Below are positions 36,377 to 45,594 of a DNA stretch of 64,000 nucleotides, piece after piece (within the stretch, counting starts at the first letter, position 1; the number at the start of each line of letters is the position of its first letter). The position numbers and the translations under genes are program-made. The notes under the pieces are model-generated. The model saw nothing but the letters and a program-made list of their open reading frames with translations. It ran no database searches and had not been told where the DNA came from. The stretch comes from Methylobacter sp. S3L5C (lineage in GTDB: Bacteria > Pseudomonadota > Gammaproteobacteria > Methylococcales > Methylomonadaceae). The stretch is taken from the NCBI RefSeq assembly GCF_022788635.1, contig NZ_CP076024.1, positions 1,550,001 through 1,614,000 of the forward strand, in the 5' to 3' direction.

Positions 36377-37819
36377 ATGCATAAAACAATCCGGGCCAAA
36401 TTTTTTTTAACGTTTCTTATGACTACGCTTCTGGTCGTTTCAGGGATGTATGTTTTTATGCGCTGGTCTTTAAATCAAGGCTTTACTGAATTTGTAGAGA
36501 CCCGGCAGCAGGAACAGGTGACAAACCTGATTGAAGAACTGACCGAATATTATGCAGGTAATCAGAGCTGGAGCAATCTTGCCACTGACAAGCAAAAATG
36601 GATTGATTTGTTGTGGCAGTCCAATCCCCACGGTCATCATCGACCTCCACTGTGGGCCAAGCAGGCACAGAAAGAAGCCAATAATATTTGGCCGCCGGTA
36701 ATACCTGATTTGCCTGTAAAAAAACGTTTTATCCCTCTTGAGCTTCGAGCTATGTTATTAAATAGTGACAAGACGATTATTTTTGGTCGTAAAGAAGCTC
36801 TACTACAACTAGCCTTGCAACCTGTTTTTTTTCAAGAAAAAATAGTTGGTTTTCTTGGGCTTTTACCGGGTAAAACAATTAACCAAGTCAGTGAAGTCCG
36901 ATTTATGGAGCGGCAATCTGAAGCCTTTATCTGGATTGCCTTGCTGATGATTTTTTTGTCTGCCGGTCTTGCCTGGTTACTGGCCTACACCTTGGGACGA
37001 CCGCTCAAACGTATCACCACAGCGGCAAAGGCGCTTGCTGTAGGTCGTTATGATAGCCGCTTACCCGTCGAATCTAACGATGAGTTAGGCCAATTGGCCC
37101 GAGATTTTAATGATATGGCTGCAGCATTGGAGCAATCAGAACAGGCAAGGCGGCGCTGGGTGGCGGATATTTCTCATGAATTGCGTACCCCTCTGGCCAT
37201 ATTACGTGGTGAACTGGAAGCCTTGCAAGATGGCATTCGACCTCTTACCGCTGAGGCTATAGATTCGCTATTTGGTGATGTGATGCGACTTAATCGTTTA
37301 ACGGAAGATCTTTATCAATTGTCCCTGTCTGACCAAGGTGCATTAAGTTATCGCAAAGTACACGTTGATCCGGTGGAACTATTAAAAGAAGACTTGGCGG
37401 CATTAAAACCGGAATTTCAAAATAAAAAAATCACTATTGAGCTGACTAATAAACTGGCCGGCTCTATCCGTATTTACGCTGATCCAGACCGCTTGTCCCA
37501 ACTTTATCGAAACCTGCTTAACAATAGCGCGAATTACACCGACAATAATGGACAGTTAGCTATTATCATCTTTCAGGAAGGCGATAAGCTGGTGCTCAAC
37601 TTCTCTGATAGTTCACCTGGCGTGCCCGAAAGCGAACTGCCCAAATTATTCGACCGGTTTTATCGACTGGAAAGCTCACGCAACCGTCATCATGGCGGTG
37701 CTGGTCTTGGCTTGGCTATTTGCAGTAATATTGTTGAGGCTCATAATGGTACGATACAAGCACAACTGTCGCCTTTAAAAGGGCTTACTATCCGCATTGA
37801 ATTACCGATTAGCTCATGA
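36377..37819 (+). CDS. BaeS-like sensor histidine kinase
   Basis: A 480-residue membrane histidine kinase. It has helix 1 at residues 10-30, a periplasmic loop of about 140 residues, helix 2 near 180-205 and a HAMP domain (LGRPLKRITTAAKAL to NDMAAALEQ). The H-box is ADISHELRTPLAIL. The kinase domain shows NNSANYTDN (N box), DSSPGVPESELPKLFDRFYR and GGAGLGLAICSNIVEAH (G boxes). It looks like BaeS, which senses envelope stress and metals. ATG 36377 has GGGAG seven bases upstream. The stop overlaps the regulator ATG by four bases. Confidence 0.85.
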   Translation: MHKTIRAKFFLTFLMTTLLVVSGMYVFMRWSLNQGFTEFVETRQQEQVTNLIEELTEYYAGNQSWSNLATDKQKWIDLLWQSNPHGHHRPPLWAKQAQKEANNIWPPVIPDLPVKKRFIPLELRAMLLNSDKTIIFGRKEALLQLALQPVFFQEKIVGFLGLLPGKTINQVSEVRFMERQSEAFIWIALLMIFLSAGLAWLLAYTLGRPLKRITTAAKALAVGRYDSRLPVESNDELGQLARDFNDMAAALEQSEQARRRWVADISHELRTPLAILRGELEALQDGIRPLTAEAIDSLFGDVMRLNRLTEDLYQLSLSDQGALSYRKVHVDPVELLKEDLAALKPEFQNKKITIELTNKLAGSIRIYADPDRLSQLYRNLLNNSANYTDNNGQLAIIIFQEGDKLVLNFSDSSPGVPESELPKLFDRFYRLESSRNRHHGGAGLGLAICSNIVEAHNGTIQAQLSPLKGLTIRIELPISS

Positions 37820-38502
37820 ATCATATCCTGATTGTAGAAGATGAATTAAAACTGGCTCGCCTGCAAGTCGATTATCTGCAAAACGCAGGCTTTGACACCG
37901 ATTTTTTAAGTAATGGTTTGGAGGTGTTCCCGTGGCTTAAAGTAAATCACACTGATTTAATCTTGCTGGATTTAATGTTGCCGGGCCGTGATGGTCTGGA
38001 TATTTGCCGTGAACTTCGACGTTTCAGTACTGTGCCTATTATCATGATTACTGCGCGTATTGAAGAAATAGACCGCTTGCTAGGACTGGAGCTGGGAGCA
38101 GATGATTATATTTGTAAACCTTTTAGTCCTCGTGAAATGGTTGCCCGCGTCAAAGCAGTGCTTCGCCGGCAGCAAGTGCCAACGATAGAGGCTGGCGCCA
38201 GGGCTGTAAAGCTGGATCATAACAGTTTCCGGGTACTGGCCGGTGAGCAAGACATAGAATTAACCACAGTCGAATTTCAGTTGTTACAGGCTTTATATCA
38301 GCAGCCCGGGCGTATTTTTTCACGTTCAAAATTAATGGATCTTATTTATCCCGATCAACGTATCGTTTCAGACCGGACTATTGATAGCCATATCAAAAAA
38401 CTTAGAAAAAAATTAACCGATTTATTGCCAGATCAGGAATTGATTCATTCGGTTTATGGTGCCGGCTATCGATACGATCCTCAGGACAGAGTTGTCGATT
38501 AA
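37816..38502 (+). CDS. BaeR-like OmpR-family response regulator
   Basis: A 228-residue regulator. The receiver domain (1-120) has VEDE, the phospho-acceptor Asp in LILLDLMLPGRDGLDIC, MITAR and YICKPFSPREM. A winged-helix domain of the OmpR type follows, with LTTVEFQLLQAL and SDRTIDSHIKKLRKKL. Sequence and partner kinase point to BaeR, which in E. coli turns on spy and drug efflux genes. The next gene here is a Spy-like protein, which fits that role. Phosphorylation would come from the upstream kinase. Confidence 0.88.
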   Translation: MNHILIVEDELKLARLQVDYLQNAGFDTDFLSNGLEVFPWLKVNHTDLILLDLMLPGRDGLDICRELRRFSTVPIIMITARIEEIDRLLGLELGADDYICKPFSPREMVARVKAVLRRQQVPTIEAGARAVKLDHNSFRVLAGEQDIELTTVEFQLLQALYQQPGRIFSRSKLMDLIYPDQRIVSDRTIDSHIKKLRKKLTDLLPDQELIHSVYGAGYRYDPQDRVVD

Positions 38503-38614
38503 CAGATTCACATTATTTACACATTTTCTTCAAATTTTTTGCGCTTTTCATCGTTAAAGTAATAACCAAGAACAGAGAACTGTTCGGTAACCTTAAATCA
38601 ATGAGAGAGCAAAC

Positions 38615-38929
38615 ATGAACAAGAAAATCATAATTTTGGCAATGGCATTAGCGCTTCCATTAACTGTAGCGGCATCTTCTGGCGATAAAAACCATGTCGG
38701 CGGCCATCATGGCAACAGAATTGAACATATGACCAAGAGTTTGGACTTGACGGCTGAGCAAAAAACCAAAGTGGAAGCCTTATTCAAGGAACAAGGCGAA
38801 AAATCAAAAATCATTCACGAAGAAACCCAAGCACGATTACAGTCTGTTTTGAGCAAAGAACAACTAACAAAAATGACGGAGCTGAAAAAACAACGTCATG
38901 AAAAATGGCAAAAAAACATGAAGCATTAA
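38615..38929 (+). CDS. Spy-like periplasmic LTxxQ protein
   Basis: A 104-residue protein with a signal peptide (MNKKIIILAMALALPLTVAA). A basic, His-rich helical part follows with the two motifs of the Spy/CpxP family, LTAEQ near residue 49 and LSKEQ near 86. Spy acts as an ATP-free chaperone in the periplasm. E. coli spy is under BaeR control; here the gene is 112 bases after the baeR-like gene. The His-rich start (HVGGHHGNRIEH) may bind metal. A stretch TTTTCTTCAAATTT near 38524 is vaguely like a BaeR site, not enough to call. Confidence 0.75.
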   Translation: MNKKIIILAMALALPLTVAASSGDKNHVGGHHGNRIEHMTKSLDLTAEQKTKVEALFKEQGEKSKIIHEETQARLQSVLSKEQLTKMTELKKQRHEKWQKNMKH

Positions 38930-38983
38930 CCGGTCAAAAAGCCGTTGAACAAACGCAATAATTTTCTACTTTCTGCATAAATA

Positions 38984-39015
38984 AAAATGCCTGATCGATA
39001 TTGATCAGGCATTTT
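38984..39015. terminator. Bidirectional terminator
   Basis: AAAATGCCTGATC and GATCAGGCATTTT form a perfect 13-bp stem with a six-base loop. A-runs and T-runs at the two sides make it work in both directions, between the Spy-like gene and the converging amylosucrase gene. Confidence 0.85.
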
Positions 39016-39050
39016 AGTATCAAAAATAGTGACTACTTTGTCTGATGACC

Positions 39051-41006
39051 TTATATTTCTGTTAACCAATAAAATTGATAAGGCTGTAAGATAATTTGGC
39101 GATCATGTTGAGTAGGACTGCTGCCAGTATATAAATCAACGACGTGGTTATAAAAATTAATACCTTTGCCGTTTAAGGATTCCAAATCAAGATATTGAGG
39201 TTTGGCATCAAAATTGGCGATGACCATGACCCGATCTGCGGGACGTAGGGGATTAAATCGGACAAAACAAATTAAATGTTCATTGCTGATATCCAGTAAT
39301 TCACGATTGTTGAAATCGGCAAATGCTGATGTTTCTTTGCGAATAGCGATCATCTTTTTCAGGCCATTAAACAAGGTATATTCTACTGTGCCTTGTTTTT
39401 TTCGTAATTCAGCCCTTTCCCAGTCGATTGTGGGGCGGTTAATCCAGCGGCTATCGTCGCTTTTGCTGGGATTATCCTGATAACTATAGTCGTTGGTTAC
39501 ACCAAGTGCATCGCCACTATAAAGCAGAGGAATACCGCCAAAAGACATAATAATACTGTGTAGTAACAGAATTTTATTGATGGAGGCCGAAATCAGGGTC
39601 TGGTCATCATTTTCCAATGCTGACTCCAGGCCTGCCAAAGATGCCAGAGAACCGCAAATACGTGCATCGCCGGTTTCGTTGTTAAACATAAAGACCATGC
39701 CTCTGGCAGGAGAAGCATTGAACTGACCACTAAAATAATCGACCAGAAATTTTCGATGTGCAAAAGGCTCGTACCCTGAGGCCCGGACGTCGTTGTCATC
39801 GAAACCGAAGCCGATGTCATCGTGGCAGCGCACATAGTTGAGCCAGGTTGCCCGTTCCAGTTTGTCAGGCAGGTTTTTTATCCCTTGATAGAGCAATTTA
39901 GTATTTTTGGTGGCAATGCCATCCCACAACAATGCCATCAACGTGGCGTTGTAAGCAATTTCACATTCCTTGGCAATGATGGCATCTTCGCCGAAATATT
40001 TAATGATTTCAACCGGTGCAACAATTGCTTCAGCAATAAACAATACGCCAGGTGCGGTCACTTGGCAGCAATCTTTCATCAACTGTAAAATCAAGTGTGC
40101 ATTGCGCTCATTCTGGGAGGCTGAGCCGATTTTTTTCCACAGGAAAGCAACGGCATCAAGACGTAGCACGTCAACACCCTGATTGGCCCAGAACAGGATG
40201 ATATCGAGCATCTCAATAAGTACGGTAGGGTTACTATAATTTAAATCCCACTGGTAATTGTGGAAGACTGTCATTACCCATTTTTGCGTCTCTTCATTCC
40301 AGGTAAAGTTACCCGGATCGCTTTCGTGAAAAATTTCCGGCATATTCTGCTCGAACATATCCGGAACTTCACGGTTATCGAACATAAAGTAATAATCTTG
40401 ATAACGGGGATCGCCGCTCATCGCTTTTTGGGCCCATTCATGTTCATCGGAAGTATGATTCAGCACGATATCCAGAACCAATAGAATATCGCGTTTCCTG
40501 AATTCTTCCGCTACCCTGTGTAAATCCTTGAGATCGCCGATCCGGTCGTCGATTTGCCGGAAATTACTGATGGCATAGCCGCCATCACTTTTACCGGCAG
40601 GGCACATCAAAATGGGCATAATATGTACCATATTGATGCCTAGCTCCTGGAAATAAGGCGTTTTGTCAGCCAAATCATCTAAACTCTCGGCAAAACCGTT
40701 GGTATAAAGTGCCATACCGACCCAGTTTTGTGACAAGAACCAGTTATGATCCTGCTCACGTTGGATATCGATACCTTCAAGTTCCGAAGAACGATTAATA
40801 TAGCCTTCGGCCATCGTTTCAACAAGGCGTAACATTTGCTCTTTAAAGTCCTCACGATGTCCGTAGAGGGTAAAAAAAAGCGAATAAATAGCATAAAAAT
40901 TGGCGCCCAGACGAGTATAAAAATGCCGTAAATTCTGCCTCCTGATTTCCGGTTTTAAATCATCCAGAATGGCATTCAAGAGGGAGTGGGAAACTTGTTC
41001 GTACAT
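39051..41006 (-). CDS. ams: Amylosucrase
   Basis: Amylosucrase (GH13 subfamily 4) cleaves sucrose and passes the glucose onto an alpha-1,4-glucan, releasing fructose. The 651-residue protein keeps the GH13 regions: VLDIVLNHTSDEHEWA, VLRLDAVAFLW (nucleophile Asp), GVLFIAEAIVAP (acid Glu), VRCHDDIGFGFDDND (transition-state Asp). It also has the N-terminal helical domain typical of amylosucrase, and the length fits. It is the last gene of the sucrose operon, 171 bases after the fructokinase gene, and would feed glycogen synthesis. Confidence 0.92.
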   Translation of the reverse strand: MYEQVSHSLLNAILDDLKPEIRRQNLRHFYTRLGANFYAIYSLFFTLYGHREDFKEQMLRLVETMAEGYINRSSELEGIDIQREQDHNWFLSQNWVGMALYTNGFAESLDDLADKTPYFQELGINMVHIMPILMCPAGKSDGGYAISNFRQIDDRIGDLKDLHRVAEEFRKRDILLVLDIVLNHTSDEHEWAQKAMSGDPRYQDYYFMFDNREVPDMFEQNMPEIFHESDPGNFTWNEETQKWVMTVFHNYQWDLNYSNPTVLIEMLDIILFWANQGVDVLRLDAVAFLWKKIGSASQNERNAHLILQLMKDCCQVTAPGVLFIAEAIVAPVEIIKYFGEDAIIAKECEIAYNATLMALLWDGIATKNTKLLYQGIKNLPDKLERATWLNYVRCHDDIGFGFDDNDVRASGYEPFAHRKFLVDYFSGQFNASPARGMVFMFNNETGDARICGSLASLAGLESALENDDQTLISASINKILLLHSIIMSFGGIPLLYSGDALGVTNDYSYQDNPSKSDDSRWINRPTIDWERAELRKKQGTVEYTLFNGLKKMIAIRKETSAFADFNNRELLDISNEHLICFVRFNPLRPADRVMVIANFDAKPQYLDLESLNGKGINFYNHVVDLYTGSSPTQHDRQIILQPYQFYWLTEI

Positions 41007-41177
41007 TTTTTATTATCCTAGATATGTTAAGTGTGCCGGATACGGCAAGGCAATTGTTGTATTGATATGGGCGATTGACTTTTATCGCTCATACCCTTCG
41101 GGAGACTGCTTTCAAAAAAGTGTAAATCGTGACGGTTTGCCGTATTGTCGAACATTATTGGCTATTAATTGTGGTGT

Positions 41178-42071
41178 TCAATGCCATTGTTCGCTGAATA
41201 ATTGATAAAATTCTTTATCAGTTACGGTAGCTCCACGTCTGCCAACCAAGGCACAGGCGAACGCTTGCGCCCGGTCGAGGGTTACTTCAACAGGCCATTG
41301 TTTGCTCAGTCCCAGTAGCAACACTGAAGCGAAAGCATCGCCGGCACCGACGGTATCAATTACCGGTGTGCTTGCCGGTGGCTCGACAGTTATGAAGTGT
41401 AGTTGCTTATCGTAAGCGGCGGCACCTTTTGCGCCACAAGTTACGACCAGCGTTTCCAGGTCGAATTGCGCACAAAATGCCTGCATGATCTTTTCCAGTC
41501 CCTGGTCTTTAAAGCCTTCAGGGCATAAGGCAGCCAGTTCGAGTTCATTGAGTTTGACCCAATCGGCATCATGTAGCAATGGCACCAGTATTTCTAGCTC
41601 CCACCAGGGTTGCCGTAAATTGATATCAATAAAAACCTTGCCTTGATGGCTGGCTTTAATGACTTGCAATGCTGCAAGTGAGACAGGATTTCTGATGGCT
41701 AACGAGCCATGGTATAAAATGCCTGCGGTGTCTTTTTTTTCCAGTAATGCCGTGTCGATAAAATCGTAGGCACTATCGGCAACGATATCGTAATATGGCT
41801 CTCCATCCTTGATGATTACCCGAACACTGCCGGTAGGATGCTTACAATCTTTTTGCACGGCATCACGGTTCATGCCCCAGGTATCCATTAACGTGGCAAT
41901 TTCATGGCCCGCAAGATCATTGCCAATCCTGCTAATGAAGCGGGGAGCTTGTCCAAAGGCCTGCAAATGCCATGCGACATTAAATGGTGCGCCGCCCAGA
42001 ACATCGCTGCCATCGGGGAAATGGTCGATTAGTACTTCCCCGAAAATATGGATAAGAGGATTATTGCTCAT
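41178..42071 (-). CDS. Fructokinase (PfkB family)
   Basis: A 297-residue sugar kinase with LGGAPFNVAWHL near residue 26, FISRIGNDLAGHE and the C-terminal PfkB signature DTVGAGDAFASVLLLG, which carries the catalytic Asp. It would phosphorylate the fructose freed by sucrose cleavage. The ATG at 42071 overlaps the 3' end of the phosphatase gene by 11 bases; a longer frame starting at 42137 lies inside that gene and is unlikely. Its place in the cluster matches the fructokinase of methanotroph sucrose operons. Confidence 0.85.
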   Translation of the reverse strand: MSNNPLIHIFGEVLIDHFPDGSDVLGGAPFNVAWHLQAFGQAPRFISRIGNDLAGHEIATLMDTWGMNRDAVQKDCKHPTGSVRVIIKDGEPYYDIVADSAYDFIDTALLEKKDTAGILYHGSLAIRNPVSLAALQVIKASHQGKVFIDINLRQPWWELEILVPLLHDADWVKLNELELAALCPEGFKDQGLEKIMQAFCAQFDLETLVVTCGAKGAAAYDKQLHFITVEPPASTPVIDTVGAGDAFASVLLLGLSKQWPVEVTLDRAQAFACALVGRRGATVTDKEFYQLFSEQWH

Positions 42072-42915
42072 GGTTTTCTTCCATCCAAAGTCGTGTTTCA
42101 GGGTGATAATGGGCGATGCCCTCAAGAATTCCGGCACTATAATTGCCGTTCATGCCCAGAAAACCACCTTGCGCAAGATAAAATGCCGCCATCGTTTTCA
42201 GTTTTCGGGCTTCGATTTTAGCCTGCTCAATAACATCGCCATCGGCATTGGCAACCAATACCGATTGAATGGCGCTAGTGAGTACCGGTAAATCGTTACC
42301 GCTATCGCCAGCGAAAACTGTATTGGCGTAGTCAAAGCCCTGATGCTGCATTAAAAATTCTACCGCATGCAGTTTTGTGGCGTGCGCAGGTAATATATCC
42401 AAGAGCCCCATCGACGTTGCCTCATCAACGCTGTAGATCAAACTGGCAGCCAAGTTTTGCGCTTCCAAGCGCTGTGCCATTGTTTTTTGCAGGGCAGTAA
42501 TATCTGTTTGTAATGGCACATAATAGCTTAATTTGTAGCGATTTTGCTTGGCTTCTTCCTGTAAGCATAACGCGGGTAAATCTGTAAATAAAGCGCGTAA
42601 ATCGTTGGCTGTTCTTCCTTGCCAATCAGTGGCGATTTCCTGTTCCCATTCAAACCAATGTAGCCATTCCCGGTTCTGTAACCGGTAAATAGTTGTGCCG
42701 ACATCACCGATAATCCAATCGGGTAACGGCAGTTCGTATTCACTGATGGCATTTTTGACTAATTCAAGATGCCGACCACTGACATAAGCCAGTGTCACTT
42801 CGGGGCGCGAAACCAAACGGCTAAAAACTGATCGGGCTTTGGGCGATTCTGGTTGCTTGCCATTTGGCAACAACGTCCGGTCGAGATCGGTGCAAATCAG
42901 GATATGCTTAGGCAT
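42061..42915 (-). CDS. spp: Sucrose-phosphate phosphatase (HAD family)
   Basis: SPP removes phosphate from sucrose 6-phosphate. The 284-residue HAD protein has an intact motif I, CTDLDRTLL (nucleophile Asp10, acid-base Asp12), YVSGRH, a Lys in the middle part, and VFAGDSGNDLPVL (motif IV). It starts 15 bases after the SPS gene and overlaps the fructokinase gene. The C-terminal YSAGILEGIAHY segment is typical of SPP. This protein supplies the phosphatase activity the C-terminal domain of SPS seems to have lost. Confidence 0.88.
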   Translation of the reverse strand: MPKHILICTDLDRTLLPNGKQPESPKARSVFSRLVSRPEVTLAYVSGRHLELVKNAISEYELPLPDWIIGDVGTTIYRLQNREWLHWFEWEQEIATDWQGRTANDLRALFTDLPALCLQEEAKQNRYKLSYYVPLQTDITALQKTMAQRLEAQNLAASLIYSVDEATSMGLLDILPAHATKLHAVEFLMQHQGFDYANTVFAGDSGNDLPVLTSAIQSVLVANADGDVIEQAKIEARKLKTMAAFYLAQGGFLGMNGNYSAGILEGIAHYHPETRLWMEENHEQ

Positions 42916-42930
42916 GGGCTCTATGCTCCA

Positions 42931-45078
42931 TTAAAGGTTAAGAAAATCATAGTGCTTGATCGCTTCCAATATGCCCCAGGCATGCGGTCCCTCGGCGAAA
43001 TAGACATGTTCGGTATCGCCCAGTAACGATAATTCTTCACGGTGGCGGTTGGCAACCACTACACCGAGTGTGTTGCCACGCAGCATGTCTTCATCGGCAC
43101 CGGAGCCGCCTGTAACCAGGATACGCTCCAGAGGAATATTCCATTGCCGGGCAATATAGCGTAAGGCAAGTCCTTTGGAGGCTCTGGCCGGGATAATGTC
43201 GAAAAATTGACCAAACGAGAGTGTCGGGTTGGCAGGTAGTTCATGTTGTCGCAGTAGCGTAAGGATTTCTTCAATTGACGGTGCAATATTGCTGTCGTAA
43301 TGATAGGAAAGTTTAAACCGGCTTTGCTCGCTTTTAACTTGTGGTGTCAGACCGGGTAAACCACTAACGATGCGTTGTAGCACTTTTGGTGTCCACAAGT
43401 GATCAATATGATGAGCCCAGGTGATGTCAGCAACTAATTGCGGGGCGTAATAGATTTCAGTGCCGAGACTGGAAATTAAAATATCCGGCATGGGGATGTG
43501 GTGTTTTTTTAAAACGGCCAGTGCCGAATCCATTCGTCGTCCAGTGGCTATGCCGAACAGAAATTTTTTACGATTCTCGCGAATAAATTGTACGAATTGT
43601 TCAAGCCCTTTGGGATCGCCCAATAGGGTATGATCAATAGAGGTGAAAATGGCACGTGCAGGATAGCGCCCTGTTTTGGTAACCGGAGGCATTTTCGGAA
43701 GGTTTTCACGGTATTGCGAAAATGTCTGTATTTTCTGCAAATAGGCTTGTGCGTGGGTTTCCCAGGAATAAAGTCGGGCAACGTTCTTCAGCCCGTTTTC
43801 GGAGAATTTTTGCCAGATTTTTGGATTTTCGAGGATAGTCAACAGTGCCTTGGCAATTGCCGGTTTATCCAATGGATCGACCAATAAGCCGTTATGGCAA
43901 TTACCGATAATATCGACCGGACCGCCATTTTCCGTGGCAACTAGCGGCAATCCACTAGCCGCAGCTTCCAACAAGGTTAAACCAAACGGTTCGGTTAATG
44001 CCGGGTTGATAAAAATACCGCCAGTTGCCGCCGCAAGACGATAAATATCGGCAACTTCATCAGATGAGTGGTGTTTGGGTAGGGCGACAAGGCCGTAGAG
44101 ATCGTAGTAATCTGTCACCAGTAATAATTCGGTTAAAACGCCTTGCGGGCCGTCACTCATTTCCCTGATATCTTCCCTATTACCAGCGACTATCACCAGA
44201 TTGGCTAATTGTTGTAATCGTGGTGATTCACCATAGGCTTCCAAAAGCCCTATGATGTTTTTTCGTTCATCGGGTCGGGAAAGCGCCAAAATCATCGGCT
44301 TATCCTGCTTATGCAGAGACATTTCAAGAGTTGCTGCAAAACTAATGTCTTTGCCTGCGCAGGTGGGCGGATGAAACATGTCGAGATCGGTTCCCGGCGG
44401 AATGATAGCCATCTTTTCAGGCATATAGCAATCGTAGAGCTCGTATTGCTCTTCAATTTCATTACGGGTACTGGTTATCACCATATCGGCATTGGTCAGC
44501 GTATCTTCTTCGGCATCAATGCGGCGTGATAAATGATAGCGTTGTTCGATATCTTCCATCGACAAGCCGTTGGCCAGCAGTTGGCGGCATTTGTCGCGCC
44601 CCAGAGAATGCCCGGTATGAATTAACGGTAAGCCTGTTCTATGCGAAAGGCGGACGCCAACATAGCCGGCATCGGCATAATGGCTGTGCAAAATATCCGG
44701 TAATCGGGGCTGACGGTGTAGCCAACTGAGTAAATTATCGGCGAAACTGTCCAGATGATCCCATAGTTCTTCTTTGCAGATATAGGCTTCGGGACCGCCT
44801 TCAATACGGATTATTTGTAAATTTTTAGCCAGTAGTTCGATGGGTTCTGCATAATCGGTGCTTACTTGACTGTCGATTATTCGCCGCGTTACCAAATCCA
44901 CGCGTTCGACATCCGGTTGCTGTGCGAGCGCTTTAGCCAGCTCAACGACATATTTGGTTTGGCCTCCCGTATCGGCATCACGTCCCAATTCCAGGTCGTG
45001 TCCCCGAATCAGACCGTGGATGCTAATTAATACAATATACAGTGGACCGGTTTTAGTATGTTCAATCATGATGGTCAT
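42931..45078 (-). CDS. sps: Sucrose-phosphate synthase with degenerate phosphatase-like domain
   Basis: SPS joins UDP-glucose or ADP-glucose to fructose 6-phosphate. Residues 10-450 are a GT4 glycosyltransferase: SIHGLIRGHDLELGRDADTG, HSHYADAGYVG, LIHTGHSLGRDK, IIPPGTDLDMF and TEPFGLTLLEAAASGLP. Residues 470-715 are a HAD domain similar to SPP, but motif I reads FTSIDHTLL: the nucleophilic Asp is Ser480. The motif IV start is also changed (GGSGADED). So this domain is likely structural or regulatory. The start is at 45078 or at the ATG at 45069. It is the first gene of the sucrose operon. Confidence 0.92.
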   Translation of the reverse strand: MTIMIEHTKTGPLYIVLISIHGLIRGHDLELGRDADTGGQTKYVVELAKALAQQPDVERVDLVTRRIIDSQVSTDYAEPIELLAKNLQIIRIEGGPEAYICKEELWDHLDSFADNLLSWLHRQPRLPDILHSHYADAGYVGVRLSHRTGLPLIHTGHSLGRDKCRQLLANGLSMEDIEQRYHLSRRIDAEEDTLTNADMVITSTRNEIEEQYELYDCYMPEKMAIIPPGTDLDMFHPPTCAGKDISFAATLEMSLHKQDKPMILALSRPDERKNIIGLLEAYGESPRLQQLANLVIVAGNREDIREMSDGPQGVLTELLLVTDYYDLYGLVALPKHHSSDEVADIYRLAAATGGIFINPALTEPFGLTLLEAAASGLPLVATENGGPVDIIGNCHNGLLVDPLDKPAIAKALLTILENPKIWQKFSENGLKNVARLYSWETHAQAYLQKIQTFSQYRENLPKMPPVTKTGRYPARAIFTSIDHTLLGDPKGLEQFVQFIRENRKKFLFGIATGRRMDSALAVLKKHHIPMPDILISSLGTEIYYAPQLVADITWAHHIDHLWTPKVLQRIVSGLPGLTPQVKSEQSRFKLSYHYDSNIAPSIEEILTLLRQHELPANPTLSFGQFFDIIPARASKGLALRYIARQWNIPLERILVTGGSGADEDMLRGNTLGVVVANRHREELSLLGDTEHVYFAEGPHAWGILEAIKHYDFLNL

Positions 45079-45100
45079 TCTCTAAATTATCGGTTTCTTA

Positions 45101-45129
45101 ATTAAAATAAGTCTCTAAGTAGGGTTCAA
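45101..45129 (-). promoter_or_regulatory. Putative sucrose operon promoter
   Basis: On the minus strand, TTGAAC (45129-45124) and TTTAAT (45106-45101) are 17 bases apart. A start near 45094 would give a leader of 15-25 bases before the SPS start. The match is fair rather than strong. Confidence 0.4.
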
Positions 45130-45524
45130 TAAAGGCCTGATTTTATGGGTATATTTTATTATTGAAGAGCGTTCAGTAATCATTCAATATAGCCAGATAA
45201 ATTTTCTGATGTGATATTTTTAGTTATTGACTGGGATATCAAACAAATAATTTTGAAATTTTGATAATCCTTAGCGGTAGGAAAGTCATTGATACCAACT
45301 TGTTTCCTAAAGGCTTACTCTCATAGTAACAGTATCGAGGTCATTTGTGTGATTGGTCTTTGAATTAATTACCGTTAATTAGTTGAATAGTTAGTGGTTT
45401 ATTCTGGTTAATTGACATTGTTTTAAATAGACAGGGTATGCCAAATTTTATCGGAATTGAATATTTTAAATGCAGTAATAACCGTATTTTTAAGGATAAG
45501 GAGCAAATTTAAAAGCAGTCTGTT

Positions 45525-45553
45525 TAGTCACTGAGGTACTGATTAAATATAAT
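45525..45553 (+). promoter_or_regulatory. Putative ndh promoter
   Basis: TAGTCA at 45525-45530 and a consensus TATAAT at 45548-45553 are 17 bases apart, about 42 bases before the NADH dehydrogenase start. The -10 box is perfect, the -35 weaker. Confidence 0.45.
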
Positions 45554-45594
45554 GTTATAGTACGCAAACACATTTGAGTGGGGAAGGAAGGACA

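Larger units (their letters stand above)
45079..45594. other. Divergent intergenic region between sps and ndh
   Basis: About 515 AT-rich bases. I see putative promoters for both flanking genes (45101-45129 minus, 45525-45553 plus), no ORF and no strong hairpin. Sucrose synthesis is often salt-controlled in methanotrophs, so a regulator may bind here, but I could not point to a site. Confidence 0.5.

Noticed and set aside
38524-38540. BaeR-type site ahead of the Spy-like gene
   Set aside because: The match to the known BaeR box is only partial in an AT-rich stretch, so it is not listed as a site.
45412-45442. TTGACA at 45412 as the ndh promoter
   Set aside because: The only -10-like hexamer (TATGCC) is 19 bases away and poor; the TATAAT at 45548 is nearer to the gene and better.
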